The notes under the pieces: model-generated
Told to the model about the DNA's origin: nothing
Seen by the model: only the letters and a program-made list of their open reading frames with translations
Databases searched by the model: none
Shown: in pieces, positions 31,974 through 41,145 of the stretch
Layout: every line of letters begins with the position of its first letter
Numbering within the stretch: the first letter of the stretch is position 1
NCBI GenBank assembly: GCA_002101905.1
Contig: LQPU01000062.1
Span: 62,001-126,000, forward strand
Length of the DNA stretch: 64,000 nucleotides
Reading direction: 5' to 3'
From: Mycobacterium shimoidei
Lineage (GTDB): Bacteria > Actinomycetota > Actinomycetes > Mycobacteriales > Mycobacteriaceae
Position numbers and translations under genes: made by a program

Positions 31974-34079
31974 CTACTCGCCCGTCGCCTTAGCGATGAT
32001 CTCCTTCGACACGTTCGCCGGCACTTCAGCGTACGAGTCGAACACCATGGAGTAGTTCGCCCGGCCCTGGGTCTTCGACCGCAGATCGCCGACGTAGCCG
32101 AACATCTCCGACAGCGGCACATGCGCTTTGACCACACGTGCACCTGCCCGCTCCTCCATGGCCTGGATTTGGCCACGGCGGGAGTTCAGGTCGCCGATCA
32201 CGTCGCCCATGTAATCCTCGGGCGTGGTGACCTCGACAGCCATGATCGGTTCCAGGATCACCGGCTGAGCCTGTGCAGCCGCTTTCTTCAGCGCCTGCGA
32301 ACCGGCGATCTTGAACGCCATTTCCGACGAGTCCACCTCGTGGAACGCGCCGTCTTCCAGCGTGACCTTGAGATTCACCAGCGGATAGCCGGCCAGCACA
32401 CCGTATTGCATGGCGTCCTGGGCTCCGGCGTCCACCGACGGGATGTACTCGCGGGGCACCCGTCCGCCGGTGACCTTGTTCTCGAACTCGTAGGTGGCGC
32501 CGTCTTCGCCAGTGAACGGCTCGACGGTGATGATGACCTTCGCGAACTGGCCCGAGCCGCCGGTCTGCTTCTTGTGGGTGTACTCGACGTGCTCGACCTT
32601 GCGGCGAATCGTCTCTTTGTACGCCACCTGCGGCTTGCCGACGTTGGCCTCGACCTTGAATTCGCGGCGCATGCGGTCAACCAGGATGTCCAGGTGCAGC
32701 TCACCCATCCCGCCGATGACGGTCTGGCCGGTCTCCTGATCCAGGTGCACCTTGAAGGTCGGGTCCTCCTCGGCGAGCTTCTGGATCGACAGGCTCAGCT
32801 TCTCCTGGTCGCTCTTGGTCTTGGGCTCGATGGCCACCTCGATCACCGGGTCGGGGAACGTCATCGACTCCAGCACGACCTGGTCGTTCGGATCGCACAG
32901 CGTGTCCCCGGTGGTGGTGTCCTTCAGGCCGATGACCGCGTAGATGTGTCCGGCCGATGCACGCTCGACAGGGTTCTCCTTGTTCGAGTGCATCTGGAAC
33001 AGCTTGCCCAGCCGCTCCTTCTTGCCCTTGGTGGCGTTGATCACCTGGCTGCCTGACTCGACGGTGCCCGAGTAGACCCGGATATAGGTCAGCTTCCCGA
33101 AGAACGGGTGCGTGGCGATCTTGAACGCCAGCGCCGAGAACGGCTCGTCGGTGCTGGCGCGCCGCACGATCTCCTCGTCCTCATTACCGGGCGCGTGCCC
33201 GGCGGCGGGCGGCAGATCCAGTGGCGACGGCAGATAGTCGACCACCGCGTCGAGCATCGGCTGCACGCCCTTGTTCTTGAACGCGCTGCCGCACAGCACC
33301 GGGTAGATCTCGCTGGCGATGGTGAGCTTGCGGATCGCGGCTTTGATCTCGTCGACGCTGATTTCCTCGCCGCCGACGTACTTCTCCAGCAGCTCCTCGT
33401 CGGTTTCGGCGACGACCTCAAGCAGCTTGGTGCGGTATTCCTCGGCGGTCTCGGCCAATTCGGCCGGGATGTCGATGGTGTCGTAGGTCTCGCCGAGTTT
33501 GGTTTCGCCGCGCCAGACCTTGGCGTTCATCTCGACCAGGTCGACGACACCCTCGAATTCACTCTCGGAACCGATCGGCAACTGGATCGGCACGGCGTTG
33601 GCGCCGAGCCGCTCCTCCATCGTCTTGACCGAGAAGTAGAAGTCCGCGCCGATCTTGTCCATCTTGTTGACGAAACAGATCCGCGGCACGTTGTACTTGT
33701 CGGCCTGTCGCCACACCTGCTCGGACTGCGGCTCAACACCCTCCTTGCCGTCGAACACCGCGACGGCACCGTCGAGTACCCGCAGGTTGCGCTCCACCTC
33801 GACGGTGAAGTCGACGTGGCCCGGGGTGTCAATGATGTTGAGCTGGTGGTCTTTCCAGAACGTGGTGGTGGCGGCGGAGGTGATGGTGATCCCCCGCTCT
33901 TGCTCCTGCTCCATCCAGTCCATGGTGGCGGCGCCGTCGTGCACCTCACCGATCTTGTAGTTGATGCCGGTGTAGTAGAGGATGCGCTCGGTCGTCGTCG
34001 TCTTGCCGGCATCGATGTGCGCCATGATGCCGAAGTTGCGTACCTTGCTCAGGTCAGTCAGCACGTCCTTCTGTGCCAC
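31974..34079 (-). CDS. fusA: Elongation factor G
   Basis: The 701-residue translocase has the P-loop AHIDAGKT at 20-27, DTPGHVDF, NKMDKIGADF, and the domain IV/V blocks VDSSEMAFKIAGSQALKKA and EDYMGDVIGDLNSRRGQIQ. A GTG start is used. It is the third gene of the str operon, 95 bases after rpsG. Confidence 0.98.
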   Translation of the reverse strand: MAQKDVLTDLSKVRNFGIMAHIDAGKTTTTERILYYTGINYKIGEVHDGAATMDWMEQEQERGITITSAATTTFWKDHQLNIIDTPGHVDFTVEVERNLRVLDGAVAVFDGKEGVEPQSEQVWRQADKYNVPRICFVNKMDKIGADFYFSVKTMEERLGANAVPIQLPIGSESEFEGVVDLVEMNAKVWRGETKLGETYDTIDIPAELAETAEEYRTKLLEVVAETDEELLEKYVGGEEISVDEIKAAIRKLTIASEIYPVLCGSAFKNKGVQPMLDAVVDYLPSPLDLPPAAGHAPGNEDEEIVRRASTDEPFSALAFKIATHPFFGKLTYIRVYSGTVESGSQVINATKGKKERLGKLFQMHSNKENPVERASAGHIYAVIGLKDTTTGDTLCDPNDQVVLESMTFPDPVIEVAIEPKTKSDQEKLSLSIQKLAEEDPTFKVHLDQETGQTVIGGMGELHLDILVDRMRREFKVEANVGKPQVAYKETIRRKVEHVEYTHKKQTGGSGQFAKVIITVEPFTGEDGATYEFENKVTGGRVPREYIPSVDAGAQDAMQYGVLAGYPLVNLKVTLEDGAFHEVDSSEMAFKIAGSQALKKAAAQAQPVILEPIMAVEVTTPEDYMGDVIGDLNSRRGQIQAMEERAGARVVKAHVPLSEMFGYVGDLRSKTQGRANYSMVFDSYAEVPANVSKEIIAKATGE

Positions 34080-34174
34080 AGAAGTCTTCCCACTCTTTCG
34101 GTTACTCAGTTGATGTCTTGGTTAATGTCTTGTCGCCGTCGGCCACCCTGCCGACGGAATCGCCTCAGCAGCTC

Positions 34175-34645
34175 CTACCAGCGATAGTGCGCGAAGGCCC
34201 GGTTCGCCTCGGCCATCTTGTGGGTGTCCTCACGCCGCTTCACGGAGGCCCCGAGGCCGTTGCTGGCATCCAGGATCTCGTTTGCCAGGCGCTCGATCAT
34301 GGTCTTTTCTCGCCGTTGCCGGGAGAAGGTGACCAGCCACCGCAACGCCAGCGTGGTGGACCGGTCCGGCCGCACCTCGACGGGCACCTGATAGGTGGCA
34401 CCACCGACGCGGCGGCTGCGCACCTCCAATGCCGGCTTTACGTTGTCGAGGGCTCGCTTGAGGGTGATCACCGGATCGGTGCCGGTCTTCTCGCGAGCGT
34501 GTTCGAGCGCACCATAAACAATGCGTTCGGCGAGCGATTTCTTCCCTTTCAGGAGAACTTTGTTGACCAGCTGGGTCACCAGTTGCGACCCGTAGACCGG
34601 GTCGTTGACCAGCGGACGCTTTGGCGCGGGCCCCTTGCGCGGCAT
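34175..34645 (-). CDS. rpsG: 30S ribosomal protein S7
   Basis: The 156-residue head protein contacts the E-site tRNA and in many bacteria represses the str operon. MPRKGPAPKRPLVNDPVYGS, then KKSLAERIVYGALEHAREKT and RRVGGATYQVPVEV are conserved, ending in HKMAEANRAFAHYRW. The ATG overlaps the rpsL stop by one base (TGATG). Confidence 0.98.
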   Translation of the reverse strand: MPRKGPAPKRPLVNDPVYGSQLVTQLVNKVLLKGKKSLAERIVYGALEHAREKTGTDPVITLKRALDNVKPALEVRSRRVGGATYQVPVEVRPDRSTTLALRWLVTFSRQRREKTMIERLANEILDASNGLGASVKRREDTHKMAEANRAFAHYRW

Positions 34646-35019
34646 CAGCTCTTCTCCTTCTTGGCGCCGTAGCGGCTGCGGGCCTGCTTGCGGTTCTTGA
34701 CGCCCTGGGTGTCCAGCGAGCCGCGGATGATCTTGTAGCGGACGCCCGGCAGGTCCTTCACTCGGCCGCCGCGCACCAGCACCATCGAGTGCTCCTGCAG
34801 GTTGTGCCCCTCGCCCGGGATGTAAGCCGTGACCTCAACCTGGCTGGTCAGCTTGACGCGCGCCACCTTCCGAAGGGCCGAGTTCGGCTTCTTCGGGGTG
34901 GTGGTGTACACGCGAGTGCACACGCCACGACGCTGAGGGCTGCCCTTGAGCGCCGCGGTCTTGACCTTGCCGATCTTGTCGCGGCGTCCCTTGCGCACCA
35001 GCTGCTGAATGGTTGGCAT
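34645..35019 (-). CDS. rpsL: 30S ribosomal protein S12
   Basis: The 124-residue protein of the decoding centre is the first gene of the str operon. MPTIQQLVRKGRRDK starts it. The decoding loop TTTPKKPNSALRKVARV carries K43 and the second loop GGRVKDLPGVRY carries K88, both the streptomycin-sensitive residues. The C-terminal Lys-rich end is normal for mycobacteria. Confidence 0.98.
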   Translation of the reverse strand: MPTIQQLVRKGRRDKIGKVKTAALKGSPQRRGVCTRVYTTTPKKPNSALRKVARVKLTSQVEVTAYIPGEGHNLQEHSMVLVRGGRVKDLPGVRYKIIRGSLDTQGVKNRKQARSRYGAKKEKS

Positions 35020-35209
35020 CTACCAGCTTTCTGTTGTAAGTCCCTGTACTGCAGTTATCCCCGCCCCGAGTCGGACCCGCTACCCCGCGGCCGGGTGTGT
35101 CGCACGCGTCGGCCCCGAATTCATCCGTGGCGTCATGGACATGCGAATGGGCCCGGCCTGCGCACCTTGGCTCACCCAAGGCGCCGTACGGGGCCAGGCA
35201 CGATCCTCC

Positions 35210-35239
35210 ACAATACCTGCCGCTGGTCGCGCTGGTCAA
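35210..35239 (-). promoter_or_regulatory. str operon promoter
   Basis: TTGACC (35239-35234) and TATTGT (35215-35210) are separated by 18 bases on the minus strand, giving a leader of about 185 bases before rpsL. The 255-base gap 35020-35274 contains this promoter and leader and no gene I can support. Confidence 0.7.
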
Positions 35240-35274
35240 AGCGACGGCGTCCCGTCGGCACGGCCGCGATCAGG

Positions 35275-35913
35275 TTAGCCGCCGGTGGCTGCGCTGCGGC
35301 GCTCGATGCCCGCCGCCAGACGCAACACCATGTCGGAGAACAAGGTGTCGGTGTCGATGATGTCGGCCATGGCACCGGTCATTTCCAGCAGCACGAACCC
35401 GTGCATTGCCGACCAGAACTCCAGCGCCGCGTAGAAGGCTTGTTCGGCGTTCAGACCGTAGGAGGACAACACCGCCATTACCGGTGCGGCCGCCGCCCGG
35501 GTCGCGGCGGCGAATTCGGGGTCATCCCCGCTCAGTGGCATCCGGGTGAACGCCGAGTATCGGCCCGGGTGGTGGTGGGCGTAGCTGCGGTACGCACCGG
35601 CCATGACCAGCACCGCATCGTCGCCGACGCGGCCCTCGGCGACCCGGTTGAGCATCGTGATGATGTCGTCGATCACCCGCATGCGCACCGTGCGGCGCAG
35701 GTCGTCCAGGCTGTGCACGTGGTTGTACAGCGACGGCCCCTTGGTTCCCAGCTGGGTCGCCAACGCGTTGATGGTCAGTGCGTCCCAGCCTTCCCGGTCC
35801 AGGAAAGTCAGCGCGGCGTTGATGATGATCTCGCGGCTAAGCCTCGTCGGGCGCGCGACGGACTTGCCCCCGGCACGTGACCGACCGGCCAGAGGGTCGG
35901 GGTCAGCTGGCAT
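35275..35913 (-). CDS. TetR-family regulator
   Basis: The 212-residue protein starts at the ATG 35913 (GAAGGGCG before it); an upstream in-frame extension is rejected because it lacks coding character. The HTH is near residues 47-70 (LTINALATQLGTKGPSLYNHV). The C-terminal TetR_C-type domain contains YRSYAHHHPGRYSAF and ALEFWSAMHGFVLLEM. It corresponds to M. tuberculosis Rv0681 next to rpsL. The targets are unknown; the divergent DUF3060 genes are candidates. Confidence 0.88.
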   Translation of the reverse strand: MPADPDPLAGRSRAGGKSVARPTRLSREIIINAALTFLDREGWDALTINALATQLGTKGPSLYNHVHSLDDLRRTVRMRVIDDIITMLNRVAEGRVGDDAVLVMAGAYRSYAHHHPGRYSAFTRMPLSGDDPEFAAATRAAAAPVMAVLSSYGLNAEQAFYAALEFWSAMHGFVLLEMTGAMADIIDTDTLFSDMVLRLAAGIERRSAATGG

Positions 35914-36085
35914 GGCAATCGCCCTTCGAAGTGCGTAGACGCGCGTGCGCGACGGATCGTCGTTCAGCAAAAACTCTAGTCTGCCGACGACGCTGGCCGC
36001 GGGAGGCGGCCCGACATCGAGCCGACTATCGGCGCCGTCTGCAAAAGCACCGAAGACGGCTTCCGTGCCTGGCCAACGCACGTAG

Positions 36086-36103
36086 GCTCTGCTCTAGCAG
36101 AGC
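36086..36103. promoter_or_regulatory. Inverted repeat upstream of the DUF3060 genes
   Basis: GCTCTGCT and AGCAGAGC form a perfect 8-bp inverted repeat around CT, 26 bases before the first DUF3060 start and 172 bases from the divergent TetR start. A TetR operator or part of the promoter is likely. Confidence 0.45.
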
Positions 36104-36129
36104 ACCCGCTACGGCGAGAGGAGCCCGCG

Positions 36130-36504
36130 GTGAACTGGACGACCCCCCGCCGCCTGTTGGCTGCCGGCGCGGTGGCAATCCCGTTGCTGGTTGCCGGTGG
36201 CGCGCCGGCTGGGCTCGCCAAAAACGGCGATACCCACGTCACCGGCGAAGGTGTCGAGCAGACGATCGACTGCAACAACGCCACGCTCTACGTCAACGGC
36301 ACACGCAATACCGTCAACGCGCTGGGAACCTGCTGGGCGGTGACGGTCATGGGTTCCGGTAACACCGTGGTCGCCGACACCGTCATCAACGACATCATCG
36401 TCTACGGCTCCGACGAAACGGTGCTGTATCGCAACGGCGACCCGGTCGTCTGGGACCGCGGCCGGGAACTGGGCATGACCAACCGGATCAACCGCGCGGC
36501 GTGA
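36130..36504 (+). CDS. Exported DUF3060 protein
   Basis: The 124-residue protein has a signal peptide (MNWTTPRRLLAAGAVAIPLL then VAGGAPAGLA). The repetitive beta-helix-like pattern of DUF3060 shows alternating short strands with Asn/Gly turns (CNNATLYVNGTRNTVNALG, MGSGNTVVADTVINDIIVYG). Two cysteines (in TIDCNN and GTCWAV) may pair. GTG start with GAGAGGAG upstream. It matches M. tuberculosis Rv0680c and forms an operon with the next gene. Confidence 0.85.
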   Translation: MNWTTPRRLLAAGAVAIPLLVAGGAPAGLAKNGDTHVTGEGVEQTIDCNNATLYVNGTRNTVNALGTCWAVTVMGSGNTVVADTVINDIIVYGSDETVLYRNGDPVVWDRGRELGMTNRINRAA

Positions 36505-36541
36505 CAGCGCGTAACAGCGGCAACCATCGAATCGAGGAACA

Positions 36542-36943
36542 ATGCGCGCGCACAGATTCTTCGCCCTGGCCGCCCTCGCGGTCATCGCGCTCGCCGGCTG
36601 CGGTTCGAACGACAAGCAGGCCAGCCCGTCGACCAGCAGCACCACCGGAACCTCCGGTGCACAGTTGGAGGTCGGAAACACCATCAACTACGGCTCTTTC
36701 GGCACCACCACCGAGCTCGACTGCGGCGACGGAAAGTCGCTGAATGTTGGCGGCTCCAACAACACGCTGACCGTCACCGGCACCTGCTCGACGGTGAGCA
36801 TCGGCGGCGCCGACAACAAAATCACCTTCGACAAGATCGACAAGCGGCTCAACATCGTCGGCCTGAACAACACGATCACCTACAAAGACGGCGACCCCCA
36901 AGTCGAGAATCTGGGGAACAACAACACCGTCAACAAGGGCTAG
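36542..36943 (+). CDS. DUF3060 lipoprotein
   Basis: The 133-residue lipoprotein has the lipobox ALAGC with the lipidated Cys at 20, a Ser/Thr-rich linker (QASPSTSSTTGTSG), then a DUF3060 domain with Asn-Asn turns (GGSNNTLTVTGTCSTVSIGG, GLNNTITYKDGDPQ, GNNNTVNKG). It corresponds to M. tuberculosis Rv0679c, an envelope protein. It follows the first DUF3060 gene by 37 bases with a GAGGAACA ribosome binding site. Confidence 0.87.
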   Translation: MRAHRFFALAALAVIALAGCGSNDKQASPSTSSTTGTSGAQLEVGNTINYGSFGTTTELDCGDGKSLNVGGSNNTLTVTGTCSTVSIGGADNKITFDKIDKRLNIVGLNNTITYKDGDPQVENLGNNNTVNKG

Positions 36944-36955
36944 TCGGCGACCGGG

Positions 36956-37720
36956 CTAAGCGCTGGCTCCGTGGCGCCCGGCGCCGGCGGCAAAGCGGCT
37001 GGCGCCTGCCATCGCTTCGGCCGAAACGCGCGAGATGCTCGCGAATTCGTAATCCATCGCCTCGGATTCGGCCATGCCCCATTGGTTCAGCGCCGACAGC
37101 CGATCCGACCGCATGCACTGTTGCGGCAGGGCAGCAAGCTGGGCGGCCAGCTCCTCGGCTGCCGCGCGGGCTTGCCCCTTGGGCACAACGCGATTGGCCA
37201 ACCCGATCGCCAACGCTTCGGCGGCGTCGACGCCGCGACCGGTCAGAATCATGTCCATCGCCCGGCTCTGCCCGATAAGTCGCGGTAGCCGGATGGTACC
37301 GCCGTCGATCAGCGGCACACCCCAGCGCCGACAGAACACCCCGAACACGGCGTCTTCCTCGGCGACCCGCAGATCGCACCACAGCGCCAATTCCAGCCCG
37401 CCGGCCACAGCGTATCCACTCACCGCGGCGATCACCGGTTTCGACAGCACCATGCGGGTCGGACCCATCGGGCCTGGTCCCGTCCGGTGCACCGCGTTGG
37501 CTTCGGGTGTCCCGATCGCCTTCAAATCCGCGCCGGCGCAGAATGTTCCGTGATCACCCCATAGCACCGCCACCGACGCCGAGTCGTCGTGGTCGAACTC
37601 TTGGAACGCTTCGTACAGCGCCGTGGCCGTCGGGCCGTTGACAGCATTCCGGGCTTCTGGCCGGTTCAAAATCACCGTCGTGACCGGGCCATTGCGCTCT
37701 ACTCGCACAGGGTCGCTCAT
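36956..37720 (-). CDS. echA5: Enoyl-CoA hydratase/isomerase family protein (EchA5-like)
   Basis: The 254-residue crotonase-fold enzyme shows NRPEARNAV (CoA pocket), FCAGADLKAIG (oxyanion hole), GYAVAGGLELALWCDLRVA and the second oxyanion region VPLIDGGTIRLPRLIG. Crotonase glutamates cannot be assigned with certainty. The ATG overlaps the PaaX-like stop by 4 bases. It matches M. tuberculosis Rv0675. It converges on the DUF3060 lipoprotein gene 12 bases away. Confidence 0.85.
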   Translation of the reverse strand: MSDPVRVERNGPVTTVILNRPEARNAVNGPTATALYEAFQEFDHDDSASVAVLWGDHGTFCAGADLKAIGTPEANAVHRTGPGPMGPTRMVLSKPVIAAVSGYAVAGGLELALWCDLRVAEEDAVFGVFCRRWGVPLIDGGTIRLPRLIGQSRAMDMILTGRGVDAAEALAIGLANRVVPKGQARAAAEELAAQLAALPQQCMRSDRLSALNQWGMAESEAMDYEFASISRVSAEAMAGASRFAAGAGRHGASA

Positions 37721-38451
37721 GTCGCCTCCACTAGTTGAACACCGTTGCGCCGCTTCGTCAGTTCGGCGGCGAAGTCGTGATAGGCCGCGCGCACCTGCGC
37801 ACCCGGCCAGTCGTCGGGCAGCAGTTCTGCCGGCAGCATCGGGTCACTGAGCAGGTGGCGCACCATTGCGGCGGCCACCATGAACCTTTCCGGAATCCCC
37901 GAGGCGGTGGTCATTTCGTCGAGCAGGCGGTAGCCGGTCTCGGCCCAACCGGGCAGGTCCCAGAGTTGGCCGGCCAGCTCGGCGGGTGCGTCGTCGTGGG
38001 CCGTGAAGATGCGCACCAACGCGCGAACGTCGGCGCTCAGCTCAAGATCCAGGTTGTCCGGACGCATCCAGACACCTTCGCGCAGTTCACCGAACCGCTT
38101 GTCGTACAAGGTGGTTCGTAATGCAGCGCGGGTTCGCGCGTCGGACCCGACGCTGGTGACGATCAGCATGATCCAGCTGCCGCGCCACGGTCGGGTACGC
38201 AGGCTTATCGCCTCGTCCTGACGACGCTGCCGGGCCAGGAGCCGATCGGAGAGCCGGTAGCCGTCGGCAGACCGGATCAGATCACCGGCACTGACCATGC
38301 GCGTCAATGCGACACGCAAGGTGGATTCCTTGACACCGAAATCGCTGGTGAGCCTGACCAATTCGGCGGCAGTGGCCCATGCCGGATGTGCGCCGAGCAG
38401 CACCGACAGCACCACCGACCGGGCTGTCATGCGCGCCAGCGTCTTCGGCAT
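37717..38451 (-). CDS. PaaX-family transcriptional regulator
   Basis: The 244-residue protein has an N-terminal winged helix (RLTSDFGVKESTLRVALTRM, about 31-50) and the PaaX C-terminal domain (LYDKRFGELREGVWMRPDNL). PaaX proteins repress aryl-CoA or related catabolic genes and are released by a CoA thioester. It lies between two crotonases in one operon, so the thioester of this pathway is a plausible effector. It corresponds to M. tuberculosis Rv0674. Confidence 0.88.
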   Translation of the reverse strand: MPKTLARMTARSVVLSVLLGAHPAWATAAELVRLTSDFGVKESTLRVALTRMVSAGDLIRSADGYRLSDRLLARQRRQDEAISLRTRPWRGSWIMLIVTSVGSDARTRAALRTTLYDKRFGELREGVWMRPDNLDLELSADVRALVRIFTAHDDAPAELAGQLWDLPGWAETGYRLLDEMTTASGIPERFMVAAAMVRHLLSDPMLPAELLPDDWPGAQVRAAYHDFAAELTKRRNGVQLVEAT

Positions 38452-38454
38452 GAG

Positions 38455-39393
38455 TCAGACCTGCGATGCTCGACGGCCGTAGTCGCCGAACGGCTCGTCG
38501 CGGTGGCGCACCGCCTCGCGGAAGCCGTGTTCGACCGCGTCGGCGACGAAAGCGTGGCCTTCCGGCGTGTGGCGTGCGATACCGTCGAACACGGTACTGA
38601 CCATTCTGCTGGTCGCCACACCCTGTTGCAGCAGCGCCGAATTCAACGCGAGCTTGACCATGATCAGCTGATTGACCGGGACGGCGGCGATGCGCTCCAC
38701 CAGGCGCTCGGTGCGCTCGTCGAGGTCCTCCGGGGCCGGCGCCTCCACCGCCAGGCCCCACTCGGCGGCCTGGGCGCCGGTGATGCAATCCCCGGTCAGC
38801 AGAAGGCGTTTGGCGCGCTGGTCACCGAGACGATGGGCCCACAGACCCGCGGCGGGCACGCCCCAGACCCGGGTCGGCGGGTAGCCGATCTTGGCGTCCG
38901 CGGCGGCGATCACCTGGTCGGCGTGCAGCGCGATATCGGTCCCGCCCGCGACGCAGTAGCCGTGGATCTTGACCACCGTGGGCTTGTCGGCGTGCATCAG
39001 GCTGGAGAACCCGCGCACGAAGCGGCTCATCATCTGGTAGTCGATCATCGGGTCCCACGGCTGGTTGGGCTGATGGTTGATCGCCTGGGTCTTGCCGTCC
39101 AGCACGGTGCCCTTGTAGGCGCTGCCGCCACCCGCCGACGACGACCCCTCCGCATACGCGCTGAGATCGAAACCGGCGCAAAACCCTTCACCGCGCCCCG
39201 ACACCAGGATCACGTGCACGTTCGGGTCCAGGTCGGCGCGCTCCACCAACGCGGACAACTCCAGCGGAGTGTCGGCGACGATCGCGTTGCCCTTTTCCGG
39301 GCGGTTGAAGGTGATGCGCGCAACCCGACCGGTGACCTCGTAGGTCATCGTCTTCAAGTTGTCAAAGTCGACCGGTCTGATCGCGTGAGTCAA
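38455..39393 (-). CDS. echA4: Enoyl-CoA hydratase EchA4-like
   Basis: The 312-residue crotonase has NRPEKGNAIV, GFCAGFDLSAYAEG (oxyanion), IHGYCVAGGTDIALHADQVI and GVPAAGLWAHRLGDQRAKRL. A TTG start at 39393 gives MTHAIRPVDFDNLKT, with GGGGGAGAG about 9 bases upstream; this equals the M. tuberculosis Rv0673 length. The gene precedes the PaaX-like regulator by 3 bases and follows fadE8 by 73. Confidence 0.9.
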   Translation of the reverse strand: MTHAIRPVDFDNLKTMTYEVTGRVARITFNRPEKGNAIVADTPLELSALVERADLDPNVHVILVSGRGEGFCAGFDLSAYAEGSSSAGGGSAYKGTVLDGKTQAINHQPNQPWDPMIDYQMMSRFVRGFSSLMHADKPTVVKIHGYCVAGGTDIALHADQVIAAADAKIGYPPTRVWGVPAAGLWAHRLGDQRAKRLLLTGDCITGAQAAEWGLAVEAPAPEDLDERTERLVERIAAVPVNQLIMVKLALNSALLQQGVATSRMVSTVFDGIARHTPEGHAFVADAVEHGFREAVRHRDEPFGDYGRRASQV

Positions 39394-39466
39394 CGGCGCC
39401 GCTCTCCCCCGCAAGCGGGTGGTACCCCCACCTCATCACTCATTTCTCGATTGTCGCCGGCGCGAG

Positions 39467-41098
39467 TCACGATCCCTTGACCATCGCACGCTCGAGAATC
39501 GGCGCCAGATCCAGCCCGGAGGGCATGGTGCCGTACGCGCCGCCCCATTGACCGCCCAGGCGAGTCGCCAAAAACGCCTCGGCGACAGCGGGATGCCCGT
39601 GCCGGACCAGCAGCGACCCCTGCAACGCCAGGCAGATGTCCTCGGCGACCTTGCGGGCCCGGTATTGGATCGTTTCGAGATCACCCAGCTGCGACTTGAG
39701 ACGCTCGACATGGGCGTCCAGGCGCGGATCGTGGCCGTGCGTGTTGGCCAGCTCGGCGAACAAAACGTCGACGCATTCGGAGCGAGTGCCCATGGCGCGC
39801 AGCGTATCCAGCGCGCTGACATTGCCGGAGCCCTCCCAGATGCCCATCAGCGGGGCCTCCCGATACAGCCGCGCCATTCCGAAGTCCTCGACGTAGCCGT
39901 TGCCGCCCAGGCATTCCATCGCCTCGGCGGCGTGCGGCGTGGCCCGCTTGCACACCCAGTACTTGGTGGCCGCCAGGCCGATGCGGCGCAGCAGGGTCTC
40001 CGTCTCGTCGCCGCGCACGGCGTGGTCGGTGGCGCCGGCCATCCGCATGGCGACCATGGTGGCGGCCTCGGCTTCAACAGCCAAATCTGCCAGCACATTT
40101 CGCATCAGCGGCTGGTCGATGAGATAGGCGCCGAAGGCTTTGCGGTGCTGCGCGTGATACACCGCGCGGGTCAGACCGGTACGCATGCTGGTGGCGCTGC
40201 CCAGCGCACAGTCCAGGCGAGTCAGGTTGACCATCTCGATGATGGTCGGAACACCCCGGCCCTCCTCGCCGACCAGCCAGGCGGTGGCCCCGTCGTACTC
40301 GACCTCGCTGGAGGCGTTGGCGTGGTTGCCGAGTTTGTCCTTGAGCCGCTGCAAGAACATCCGGTTGCGCGTGCCGTCGGGCAGCACCCGAGGCAGCAGG
40401 AAGCACGACAACCCGTCGGGCGCCTGCGCGAGCACCAGGAAGATGTCACACATCGGCGCCGAGGTGAACCATTTGTGGCCGGTCAGGCTGTAGCTGCCGT
40501 CGGCGTTGCGGGTGGCCTGGGTGGTGTTGGCCCGAACATCGGAGCCGCCCTGCTTTTCGGTCATCGACATCCCGGCGGTGATTCCGACTTTCGTTGTCGG
40601 CACCTTGAGTTCGGGGTCGTACTCGCGGCTGGTCAACAGCGGCTCGTAGACGTCGGCGAGCTCGGGGTTGTACCGCAACGCCGGGACGACGGCGTAGGTC
40701 ATCGAGATCGGGCACATATGCCCGGGTTCGGCGGTCCAGACGCAGGTCTTGGCCGCGCGGACCACGTGCGCGCCCGGGCGCGGATCCGCCCAGGGTGCGG
40801 CGTGCAGACCGTGGCCGATCGCGGTGCGCATCAGCTCGTGGTAAGCGGGGTCGTATTCCACCTCGTCGATGCGGTGGCCGTAACGGTCATGGGTGTGCAG
40901 AACCGGCCGGTTACGGTTGGCCAGCTCACCCCAGCGTTGGGCCTGCTTCGAGCCGGAGATCGCGCCGACCTCGGTGACCTCGTCGAGGCCCCACTCGCCG
41001 CCTTCGCGGATCAGCGCTTCGATGAGGACCGGCGAGCTAGCGGGATTGTGCTCTTCCAGGGGCGGAACCTGGTTCGTGACGACATGCGTGTCTGACAT
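39467..41098 (-). CDS. fadE8: Acyl-CoA dehydrogenase FadE8, AidB-like
   Basis: The 543-residue flavoprotein of the AidB branch of acyl-CoA dehydrogenases starts at the ATG 41098 (MSDTHVVTNQVPPLEEHNPA). Visible are MSMTEKQGGSDVRANTT, GHKWFTSAPMCDIF (FAD-binding), the GLSCFLLPR region and LGGNGYVEDFGMARLYREAP near the active site and tetramer interface. It would oxidise acyl-CoA or related substrates in the operon with echA4 and echA5. The open frame continues upstream into the broken lpqP gene only because of the frameshift there. Confidence 0.92.
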   Translation of the reverse strand: MSDTHVVTNQVPPLEEHNPASSPVLIEALIREGGEWGLDEVTEVGAISGSKQAQRWGELANRNRPVLHTHDRYGHRIDEVEYDPAYHELMRTAIGHGLHAAPWADPRPGAHVVRAAKTCVWTAEPGHMCPISMTYAVVPALRYNPELADVYEPLLTSREYDPELKVPTTKVGITAGMSMTEKQGGSDVRANTTQATRNADGSYSLTGHKWFTSAPMCDIFLVLAQAPDGLSCFLLPRVLPDGTRNRMFLQRLKDKLGNHANASSEVEYDGATAWLVGEEGRGVPTIIEMVNLTRLDCALGSATSMRTGLTRAVYHAQHRKAFGAYLIDQPLMRNVLADLAVEAEAATMVAMRMAGATDHAVRGDETETLLRRIGLAATKYWVCKRATPHAAEAMECLGGNGYVEDFGMARLYREAPLMGIWEGSGNVSALDTLRAMGTRSECVDVLFAELANTHGHDPRLDAHVERLKSQLGDLETIQYRARKVAEDICLALQGSLLVRHGHPAVAEAFLATRLGGQWGGAYGTMPSGLDLAPILERAMVKGS

Positions 41099-41145
41099 CA
41101 GTCCAGTGTTACATTTTCTCGACAACTGCACAAGAGATGTAACGA

